Positions 1-5,369 of a stretch of DNA of 9,348 bases are shown piece after piece. The stretch comes from Fimbriimonadales bacterium. Its GTDB lineage: Bacteria > Armatimonadota > Fimbriimonadia > Fimbriimonadales > GBS-DC. Numbering within the stretch: the first letter of the stretch is position 1; the number at the start of each line of letters is the position of its first letter. The notes beneath the pieces are model-generated. The model saw only the letters and a program-made list of their open reading frames with translations, searched no databases and was not told the DNA's origin. Where the stretch lies: contig JAOAES010000209.1 in NCBI GenBank assembly GCA_026416655.1, forward strand, positions 1-9,348, given 5' to 3'. A program made the translations under genes and the position numbers.

Positions 1-423
1 TTCGAGCGCACCTTCAAATCGGGCGAGCGGTTCCCGCAGGCATACTTAGAGCGCAAGCAGATGCAAACCCTCTACCGCGACGGCGACGAGTGGGTCGTCA
101 TGGATACGCACACTTTCGATCAGATCCATGTGCCCGTGTCGCAGTTCGGTGAGGGTGCGAAGTTCCTCAAAGACGGCATGGATGTGTATCTGCTCTACTT
201 CAACGACCAGATTGTCGGCGCGGATGTGCCTGACTTTGTGGAGCTGGCGGTGGCGGAGACCGACCCGAACTTTCGGGGCGACACGGCGTCGGGAGGCTCG
301 AAGCCCGCAAAGCTCGAAACAGGCGCGGTGATTCAAGTGCCGTTCCATATCGAGGTGGGCGATATCCTGAAGGTCAACACGCGCGAGGGCGTCTATGTGG
401 AGCGCGTGCGCAAGGGCGGCTAA
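1..423 (+). CDS. efp: Elongation factor P, C-terminal part (5' end outside window)
   Basis: EF-P binds between the P and E sites of the ribosome and stimulates peptide-bond formation at polyproline stretches. The frame is open from base 1 and encodes 140 residues. A full EF-P has about 185, so roughly 45 N-terminal residues are missing, including the KOW-like domain I and the loop with the modifiable Lys/Arg. What remains is OB domain II, with the family-typical MQTLYRDGDEWVVMDTHTFDQ (positions 61-123), and OB domain III, with ETGAVIQVPFHIEVGD and KVNTREGVYVERV near the C-terminus. The type of EF-P modification cannot be judged from this fragment. The gene ends with TAA at 421-423, interlocked with the stop of the convergent histidine kinase. 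The family call is secure. Confidence 0.96.
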   Translation, partial: FERTFKSGERFPQAYLERKQMQTLYRDGDEWVVMDTHTFDQIHVPVSQFGEGAKFLKDGMDVYLLYFNDQIVGADVPDFVELAVAETDPNFRGDTASGGSKPAKLETGAVIQVPFHIEVGDILKVNTREGVYVERVRKGG

Positions 424-1958
424 CCGCCCGTCAGGATCTGCTTCACTTTGGCGGAGAGTTGCGCCATCGTGAACGGCTTGCCGAGGAACTCCACGCCTGG
501 CTTCAGCTCGCCCTGCTCAATGATTGCGTTCTCGGTATATCCGGAGACGAACAACACTTTCATCGCGGGGTGCATGACACTTAGGGCGCGCGCCAGCTCC
601 GCGCCGCGCATCTCGGGCAGCACAATATCGGTGATGAGTAGGTCAAGCGTATTTACCGCCGCCAGCCGCAGCGCGTCCTGCGGGCGGCTGGCTTCCAGCA
701 CCGTGTAGCCCAGTATCCGCAGCATCTCACACATCGTTTGACGCACATCGTCGTTGTCTTCCACCACCAGAATCACGCCGCTGCCGGGCTGCGCAGGAGT
801 GTCTATCGGGCGCGTGGGCAACGGCTCCGCCTCTTCCTCGATGCGCGGCAGATAGATTTTGAAAGTCGTGCCCTTGTTCGGCTCGCTGTAGACCCAGATA
901 TGCCCGCGCGCTTGGTTCACAATCCCGTGTACGGTCGCCAGTCCCAGCCCCGTGCCACTGCCGCCCATCCGAGCCGAGTAGAACGGTTCGAAGATATGGG
1001 GCAAATGCTCCGGCGCGATGCCATGTCCCGTGTCGGTCAGGCTAATCAGCACATACTCGCCTGACTGCACGCCCCAGTGCTGCTCCACATACGCCTCGTC
1101 CAGAAAGATATTCTGCGTCTCGATGATGAGTTTCCCGCCGTTGGGCATCGCCTGCCGCGCGTTCGAGGCGAGGTTCATCAGCACTTGCTCCACCTGCACC
1201 GGGTCGGCGCGCACATTGCCCGTCTGTTCGTCCAGAATGCACTGTAGCTCGACGTCCTCGCCCAGCACACGCTGCAAAAAGGGGATTAACTGCTGTAAGT
1301 GTTCGTTGACGCTCATCGCCTGAGGAGCAATCATACGGCGACGAGCGAAGGCGAGCAACTGGTTGACCAACTGGCTGGCGCGCTCCACCGCCTGTAAGAT
1401 ATGTTCCAGACTCGCGCGGGCGGGACTCGACTCAGGGAGCTGAATCAGCGCGAGTTCTGCGAAGCCGCTAATCGCCGCGAGCATGTTGTTGAAATCGTGC
1501 GCAATGCCCCCTGCCAGTCGCCCGATACTCTCCAAGCGTGTCGACTGCTCGACCTGATCCTGCAGTCGCCGAATCTCGGTGACATCGACCGCAAGCCCCA
1601 GCACGCCTTCCACACTGCCATCTACATGGCGCAGTGGCTCCAAGCGCACCTGATAGAGCCGCTTGCCCCACTGAAACTCGAACTCGACCGACTCGCCCTG
1701 CAAGGCGCGTTGGTGCTGCTTCAGCGCGGGAAATTCGGGGTCATCGCTCTGAAAATAGTCCGTCAGCGAGACACCGATGACTTGATTCTCTTGTAGCCCC
1801 AGCGCGCTCAACCCCGCGCCTAACGAGGAGGTAAAGCGCAGCTCGCGGTCTACGGTCCACATAATCGCGGGCAACTGGCTCAGGATCAAACGCAGTCGCT
1901 GTTCCGAGGCCTGAGCGACCGTTGCTTCTGTACTGGAGGGCTTCGATGTATCTTCCAT
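420..1958 (-). CDS. Cytosolic hybrid sensor histidine kinase (PAS-HisKA-HATPase-REC)
   Basis: This 512-residue protein probably senses an intracellular signal through a PAS domain (about residues 20-133). It autophosphorylates on His and passes the phosphate to its own receiver. The H box GRLAGGIAHDFNN carries H154. N-box asparagines are N262 and N266, the G1 box DTGHGI starts at D309, and the G2 box GTGLGL is near 335-340. The C-terminal receiver (393-510) has acidic D401, phospho-acceptor D444, S472 and K494, so all key residues are intact. No transmembrane segment is present, so it should be soluble. I chose the ATG at 1958 because AAAGGA lies 5 nt upstream. An in-frame ATG at 2003 would add 15 residues but has no Shine-Dalgarno. 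No output regulator lies beside it, so its partner and signal are unknown. The final codons overlap efp. Confidence 0.93.
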   Translation of the reverse strand: MEDTSKPSSTEATVAQASEQRLRLILSQLPAIMWTVDRELRFTSSLGAGLSALGLQENQVIGVSLTDYFQSDDPEFPALKQHQRALQGESVEFEFQWGKRLYQVRLEPLRHVDGSVEGVLGLAVDVTEIRRLQDQVEQSTRLESIGRLAGGIAHDFNNMLAAISGFAELALIQLPESSPARASLEHILQAVERASQLVNQLLAFARRRMIAPQAMSVNEHLQQLIPFLQRVLGEDVELQCILDEQTGNVRADPVQVEQVLMNLASNARQAMPNGGKLIIETQNIFLDEAYVEQHWGVQSGEYVLISLTDTGHGIAPEHLPHIFEPFYSARMGGSGTGLGLATVHGIVNQARGHIWVYSEPNKGTTFKIYLPRIEEEAEPLPTRPIDTPAQPGSGVILVVEDNDDVRQTMCEMLRILGYTVLEASRPQDALRLAAVNTLDLLITDIVLPEMRGAELARALSVMHPAMKVLFVSGYTENAIIEQGELKPGVEFLGKPFTMAQLSAKVKQILTGG

Positions 1959-2035
1959 AGAGTTCCTTTGCGCCCTCTTCGACGGAACAGCGAGAAAAGC
2001 CATTACGTGGAGACAGGACGCTTTATATCGTCATC

Positions 2036-2043
2036 ATGATACC
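2036..2043 (-). promoter_or_regulatory. Possible -10 element for the histidine kinase
   Basis: On the minus strand the octamer reads GGTATCAT, resembling the GGTAnAnT boxes seen before other genes in this window. Transcription would start near 2029, giving a leader of about 70 nt before the SD-led ATG at 1958. An alternative AT-rich hexamer (TATAAA, 2022-2027) is nearby. No convincing -35 is visible. Confidence 0.25.
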
Positions 2044-2074
2044 CGAAATTTTTGCGGAAATGATTTGGCAGAAA

Positions 2075-2096
2075 ACACGCTTTGTTTCAAGCGTGT
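2075..2096. repeat. Perfect 8-bp inverted repeat with 6-nt loop
   Basis: ACACGCTT (2075-2082) and AAGCGTGT (2089-2096) are exact reverse complements separated by TGTTTC. The element lies in the AT-richer part of the divergent intergenic region, upstream of both start codons. It could be an operator or a small hairpin. It lacks a U-tract, so a terminator is unlikely. Confidence 0.55.
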
Positions 2097-2254
2097 ATAC
2101 GATGTGAGTCTCGCCACTGCCATCGGGGTGGAAAGTGTGTCGCGAGTACGGCAAGCAGAACCGCCGCGCGTTCCGCCAGGACTCCCATCGATGCGCGCAT
2201 ACGCCAGTAAATTGGCAGGGAAAACTTCGGCGGAGGCGAACCTACAAGCACGCT

Positions 2255-3262
2255 ATGCGGATTCTGCTCGGTTCTGAGACGCTGGAGGTGCGCCCGATTG
2301 TGCGCACCGCGCCGTTGCCTGACGATGCCGACGACCCTGCTATCTGGATTCATCCCCGCAACCCGCGTCTGAGCCTAATTCTCGGTACGAACAAAGCCCG
2401 CGTCCCGAAAGGCGCTATCGGCGTGTTCGACCTGAACGGACGCCTGCTGCAGCTGATTACGAATATTGACCAGCCCAACAATATCGATGTCGCGCACGGT
2501 TTCGCGTTGGGACGCGAGCGCATCGATATCGCCGTCGCGACGGAGCGCTACGCCAGCCGATTGCGCATCTTTCGGATTGACCCTGCGCGGCGACGACTGG
2601 TGGACATCACCGACCCTGAGGGCGCGAAGGTGTTCGCAGGCGAGACAGACGAACGCGCGATGCCGATGGGAATCGCGCTCTATCAGGCGGGGCGCGGTGA
2701 GGTGCATGCTATCGTGTCGCGCAAGTCGGGTCCAACACAGGGTTATCTGCACCAGTATCGCCTTGTGCCTGCGCGCAACGGCAAGGTCGGCGTCCAGTTC
2801 CTGCGAGCGTTCGGCGCGTTCAGTGGCGAGGGCGAGATTGAGGCAATCGGCGTCGATAATGAACTCGGCTATGTCTACTACGCCGACGAGGGCGTCGGCA
2901 TCCGCAAGTACCATGTCGACCCACGCATGCCGGAACGCGAACTCGCGCTGTTCGCGACCGACTACGAAGGTGACCAGGAAGGGATCGCCGTCTACGCGCC
3001 CAAACGCGGCGAGGGCTACCTGCTCTGCACGGAACAGTTGGCAGGAGGCAGCAAGCTCCACATCTATCCCCGCTTCGGCAGGCAGTCCAAACCCATCGCC
3101 ACGATTAACACGGGCGCGGACGAGACCGACGGCTTGGACGCCAGCGCGCACAACTTCGGCGCGCCGTTCGAATCGGGACTGGTCGTTGCGATGAACAGCG
3201 AGGGACGCAACTTCTGGCTCTACCGCTGGGCGGATATCGAAGCGGCGATGAAAGCGCGATAG
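2255..3262 (+). CDS. β-propeller phytase (3-phytase family)
   Basis: The family hydrolyses phytate (myo-inositol hexakisphosphate) in a Ca2+-dependent manner and releases phosphate. Residues 1-335 (numbered from ATG 2255) span a complete six-bladed propeller. Motifs in order are DDADDPAIW (23-31), NNIDV (75-79), RIDIAVATER (89-98), EIEAIGVDNELGYVYYADE (194-212), DQEGIAVY (240-247) and ETDGLDA (290-296). The acidic residues in these motifs are where the family places its calcium and phosphate sites. Homologues are usually secreted, but I see no signal peptide from either the ATG at 2255 or the alternative GTG at 2135, which would add 40 mostly basic residues. I prefer 2255 because the conserved domain begins about 10 residues later. 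The SD is poor. A TACAAG lies 6 nt before this ATG, too weak to call a promoter. Family assignment is strong; activity and location are inferred. Confidence 0.9.
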   Translation: MRILLGSETLEVRPIVRTAPLPDDADDPAIWIHPRNPRLSLILGTNKARVPKGAIGVFDLNGRLLQLITNIDQPNNIDVAHGFALGRERIDIAVATERYASRLRIFRIDPARRRLVDITDPEGAKVFAGETDERAMPMGIALYQAGRGEVHAIVSRKSGPTQGYLHQYRLVPARNGKVGVQFLRAFGAFSGEGEIEAIGVDNELGYVYYADEGVGIRKYHVDPRMPERELALFATDYEGDQEGIAVYAPKRGEGYLLCTEQLAGGSKLHIYPRFGRQSKPIATINTGADETDGLDASAHNFGAPFESGLVVAMNSEGRNFWLYRWADIEAAMKAR

Positions 3263-3283
3263 CAGGAAACCGCGCCCCTGCAT

Positions 3284-3291
3284 GGAATACT
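3284..3291 (+). promoter_or_regulatory. Possible -10 element directly before the lytic transglycosylase
   Basis: TGG followed by AATACT ends 6 nt before the ATG at 3298. This is the same layout as the TGG-TACACT box 6 nt before the DUF58 start. With this spacing the transcript would begin at or next to the A of ATG, i.e. leaderless. The A in the first hexamer position weakens the match, and there is no -35. Confidence 0.35.
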
Positions 3292-3297
3292 TAACCT

Positions 3298-4464
3298 ATG
3301 GCGCGACGAGCCGATTGGGCACGAGGCAGGTTTGAGATTCCTCGCTGCGCTCGGAATGACAGGCTCGCCCTATCGAGACAGCCTCTGTCATTCCGAGCGC
3401 AGCGAGGAATCTGGGTACTGTTCGCGTGTGCGTTGCTGGGCGCAGGTCTCGCGACTGCGCAGGAGCTGGAGCCGTACCTCAAGACCCGCGCAGCGCATAA
3501 AATCAAGAGCGCGACGCCTATCGCCGCGCTGGAACTGGCGGTTGGCAAGCGCGTGCTGGAGGTAGAGGGCGTCGTGGTCGGCTCCGTCGCGGTCGGCGAG
3601 GAGCAGTCGGTGCTGATTGAAATTGAGCCGGGGCGCAGCATCGTCGTGGCGATTGGCGCAGGGCACGGCTGGCTCACACGCGGGCAAGTGCGCATTCGCG
3701 CGATTGTGGAAGTCCAGCGCGAAAGCGAGTTAGTGACGCCCACCTATCGCTTGCTGAGCGCAGCGTTTGCCAGCGCCGTCGCGCGGTGGGAAGCGCAGCA
3801 ACGCGCTCTGCAGCAAGCAAAAGCACAGGCACAGGCTCGCTCCCCCAAATCGTCTGACACTCGCCCGCCCACCCGCGGCTCGAACCTGAACAGCCGTGCC
3901 AGCAGTTCGAACCTCACACGCAGCGCGAATCGCCCCAACCCCGCGCCCGACTGGGACACTTTTCGCGCGAATTTGCACCTGTACCAGCCCGCCTATGCGC
4001 AGTTCATCCGCAGTCGCAACCCGCGCCTGTCGCAGGAGTTAGCTGACCAGATTGCATGGGCGATTCTGCGCTTCAGCGCACACTACGGCGTTGACCCACG
4101 CTTCATCGTGGCGATTGTGCTGGTCGAATCGGGCTTCAACCCCGACGCTACCTCGCGCAAAGGCGCGGCAGGACTGGGACAACTGATGCCCGGCACGGCG
4201 CGCGGACTCGGCGTGGTTGACCCCTACGACCCTATCCAGAACCTGCACGGCACAGTAAAACTCGTGCGCGGGCACTTAGAGAAATACTGGGCGCAGACGG
4301 GCGACCCGAACGGCTGGGAGCATGTGGTTCTCGCACTGGCAGCGTACAACGCAGGCTCCGGCGCGGTGCGCAAGCACGGCGGCGTGCCCCCCTATCGCGA
4401 AACCCAAAACTATGTGCGCAAAGTCATCCGAGTCTACAAGCAGCTGTGCGGAATCCGTGATTGA
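3298..4464 (+). CDS. Secreted lytic transglycosylase (SLT/GH23 type) with an N-terminal β-rich domain
   Basis: The family cleaves the MurNAc-GlcNAc bond of peptidoglycan, forming 1,6-anhydro-MurNAc. The catalytic domain fills about residues 225-385, with catalytic E277 in VESGFNP, the GLGQLMP motif at 292-298 and AYNAG at 349-353. Ahead of it are a signal-peptide core (residues 39-54, ending ATAQ), a β-rich domain I do not recognise (about 65-150, perhaps OB-like), and a low-complexity Ala/Gln/Ser/Asn/Pro linker (165-217). The protein should act outside the cytoplasmic membrane. Oddly, residues 13-38 are encoded by an inverted repeat inserted between the ATG and the hydrophobic core, giving a long basic n-region with ten Arg. 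No ATG or GTG follows in frame before the core, so ATG 3298 is the only normal start that keeps the signal. The 3' end overlaps rimI by 8 nt. Confidence 0.9.
   Translation: MARRADWARGRFEIPRCARNDRLALSRQPLSFRAQRGIWVLFACALLGAGLATAQELEPYLKTRAAHKIKSATPIAALELAVGKRVLEVEGVVVGSVAVGEEQSVLIEIEPGRSIVVAIGAGHGWLTRGQVRIRAIVEVQRESELVTPTYRLLSAAFASAVARWEAQQRALQQAKAQAQARSPKSSDTRPPTRGSNLNSRASSSNLTRSANRPNPAPDWDTFRANLHLYQPAYAQFIRSRNPRLSQELADQIAWAILRFSAHYGVDPRFIVAIVLVESGFNPDATSRKGAAGLGQLMPGTARGLGVVDPYDPIQNLHGTVKLVRGHLEKYWAQTGDPNGWEHVVLALAAYNAGSGAVRKHGGVPPYRETQNYVRKVIRVYKQLCGIRD
3335..3412. repeat. Perfect 28-bp inverted repeat, dispersed palindromic (REP/MITE-like) element
   Basis: Positions 3335-3362 and 3385-3412 are exact reverse complements (28 of 28) around a 22-nt spacer. 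The core, CCTCGCTGCGCTCGGAATGA, is the kind of palindrome that recurs in many bacterial genomes and yields telltale translations such as RFLAALGMT and CHSERSEES in its reading frames; both appear here. The element lies inside the lytic transglycosylase frame. No other copy is in this window. Its assignment to a dispersed family comes from recognition, not from a search. Confidence 0.85.
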
Positions 4465-4987
4465 CGACGACGCGACCCTGACCATCGAGCGCATGACCGA
4501 AGCGCATCTGCCCGAAGTGATGCCCATCGAGCGGGCAGTGTTCCAGCCCGGCTGGTCTGAGGATTCCTTCCGCAACGACCTGCGCAACCCATCTGCACTC
4601 TATCTGAACCTGCGCCTGAACGGGAAACTCGTCGCCTATGCGGGGATGTGGCTGGTCATCGACGAGGCGCATATCACGAATGTCGCCGTGTTGCCTGCCT
4701 ATCGTGGGCGCAACTTCGCGAAGCGGCTAATCCATCGCCTGCTGAGTATCGCTCGCGAACGCGGCTGTGTGAAGGCGTTTCTGGAGGTGCGCGTCAGCAA
4801 TACCCCCGCTCAGAAACTCTACGAAAAGTTCGGTTTCCGTCCTGTGGCGGTCCGGGCGAAATATTACGACAACACCGAAGACGCGCTGATTATGTGGCTG
4901 GAGGGGCTGGACACGCCTGAATACGGCGCGGTTTTACAAGCGATTGAGCAAGAGTTTCGCGGGGGCAGCTATTCGCGGGGCGGGTGA
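4457..4987 (+). CDS. rimI: RimI-type GNAT, ribosomal-protein (or general) N-terminal acetyltransferase
   Basis: RimI transfers acetyl from acetyl-CoA to the N-terminal amine of ribosomal protein S18 (bS18) and some other proteins. The 176 residues form one GNAT fold: β1 LTIERMTEAHLPEV, then the acetyl-CoA-binding strand and loop ITNVAVLPAYRGRNFAKRLI (72-91), and the C-terminal FLEVRVSNTPAQKLYEKFGF (108-127) followed by RAKYYDNTEDALIMWL, which is characteristic of RimI. The pyrophosphate loop reads RGRNFA, so the usual first glycine is N86. I chose GTG 4457 because it places β1 at the N-terminus. The frame is open back to ATG 4322, but that would lie deep inside the transglycosylase. The 8-nt overlap with that gene suggests translational coupling. 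The C-terminal tail (150-176) is longer than in E. coli RimI and overlaps the convergent membrane gene by 19 nt. Confidence 0.88.
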   Translation: MIDDDATLTIERMTEAHLPEVMPIERAVFQPGWSEDSFRNDLRNPSALYLNLRLNGKLVAYAGMWLVIDEAHITNVAVLPAYRGRNFAKRLIHRLLSIARERGCVKAFLEVRVSNTPAQKLYEKFGFRPVAVRAKYYDNTEDALIMWLEGLDTPEYGAVLQAIEQEFRGGSYSRGG

Positions 4988-5301
4988 GGCTCCTCCGCGC
5001 GAAGCGCGCCAGTAAGCACGAGAACCAGTCCTCCCACCAGCGCAATGACGACAAGCAGCCCCATTCCAACGATTAAGCCGCTTTGCACTGCTTTCAGAAA
5101 CTCGTTGGGGGGCGACAAAGTAGCCAGCCAAAGCGACATTTGCATCGCGAAGACAATCCCGCTCATCAAGACGCCGAAATAACATGCGCGCTTTGCCGCC
5201 GCCGACAGCGTTGTGCGTCGGGCTGCGAGCCACAAACCTACCATTATCGGAATCTGGCAAATCGCCAGGGTGGGCAGCAGCCAATCATGCGACGATTCCA
5301 T
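4969..5301 (-). CDS. Small three-helix membrane protein of unknown function
   Basis: I do not recognise a family for this 110-residue protein. It has three clear hydrophobic segments, about residues 8-27, 39-60 and 75-99, separated by short loops, and a charged C-terminal tail ending HPPRE. It should sit in the cytoplasmic membrane. The start is well supported: ATG 5301 is preceded by a full AAGGAGG (5310-5316) with 8-nt spacing, the best ribosome-binding site in the window. A possible promoter (GGTAGAAT, 5323-5330) lies just upstream. It is divergent from the HEAT-TlpA gene, so the two may share regulation. Its last 19 nt overlap the end of rimI. The strong SD and the hydrophobic pattern argue for a real gene; the function is open. 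Confidence 0.8.
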   Translation of the reverse strand: MESSHDWLLPTLAICQIPIMVGLWLAARRTTLSAAAKRACYFGVLMSGIVFAMQMSLWLATLSPPNEFLKAVQSGLIVGMGLLVVIALVGGLVLVLTGALRAEEPHPPRE

Positions 5302-5309
5302 TACAGACG

Positions 5310-5316
5310 CCTCCTT
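5310..5316 (-). promoter_or_regulatory. Strong Shine-Dalgarno for the small membrane protein
   Basis: On the minus strand AAGGAGG lies 8 nt before the ATG at 5301. It decides the start and contrasts with the SD-less genes nearby. Confidence 0.85.
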
Positions 5317-5322
5317 GTGAAC

Positions 5323-5330
5323 ATTCTACC
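5323..5330 (-). promoter_or_regulatory. Putative -10 box for the small membrane protein
   Basis: The minus strand reads GGTAGAAT. Transcription would begin near 5316, so the leader would be about 15 nt and would contain little more than the SD. No -35 hexamer is apparent at 16-18 nt. Confidence 0.45.
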
Positions 5331-5349
5331 TCCTGCGCTGCTCGCTACG

Positions 5350-5358
5350 TGGTACAAT
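5350..5358 (+). promoter_or_regulatory. Extended -10 box before the HEAT-TlpA gene
   Basis: TGG-TACAAT fits an extended -10 (TGn plus hexamer). The hexamer ends 11 nt before the ATG at 5370, predicting a start near 5365 and a leader of about 5 nt with no room for an SD. There is no good -35, as expected for an extended -10. It faces the GGTAGAAT box of the divergent gene only about 20 bp away. Confidence 0.5.
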
Positions 5359-5369
5359 AAAGTCGCTTT

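Larger units (their letters stand above)
1959..2254. other. Divergent intergenic region between the kinase and phytase genes
   Basis: About 300 bases separate the two divergent starts. The region contains the possible kinase promoter, an 8-bp inverted repeat at 2075-2096, and a GC-rich stretch just before the phytase. That stretch stays open in the phytase frame back to a GTG at 2135, so part may be coding if that start is used. I see no RNA gene, terminator or small gene with a convincing start here. Confidence 0.5.

Noticed and set aside
2243..2248. TACAAG 6 nt before ATG 2255 as another start-proximal -10
   Set aside because: The spacing matches the other boxes, but the final T of the hexamer is missing and no GG precedes it, so it may be chance.
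2065..2277. 70-codon open frame (TTG start) upstream of the phytase that might supply a signal peptide by frameshift
   Set aside because: Its translation has no hydrophobic core or SD, and the third frame has none either, so it does not explain the missing signal peptide.
2375..3283. 302-codon open frame antisense to the phytase
   Set aside because: It mirrors the phytase codon positions in a high-GC gene, its translation shows no domain, and the phytase on the other strand has clear conserved motifs.
3291..3743. 150-codon open frame antisense to the lytic transglycosylase, containing CARNDR and SFRAQRGI
   Set aside because: Those peptides come from the inverted repeat read from the other strand. 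The rest is a shadow of the transglycosylase.
4322..4456. Upstream extension of the rimI frame from ATG 4322
   Set aside because: It would overlap the transglycosylase by about 140 nt and adds Ser/Ala/Cys-rich residues that match no GNAT N-terminus.
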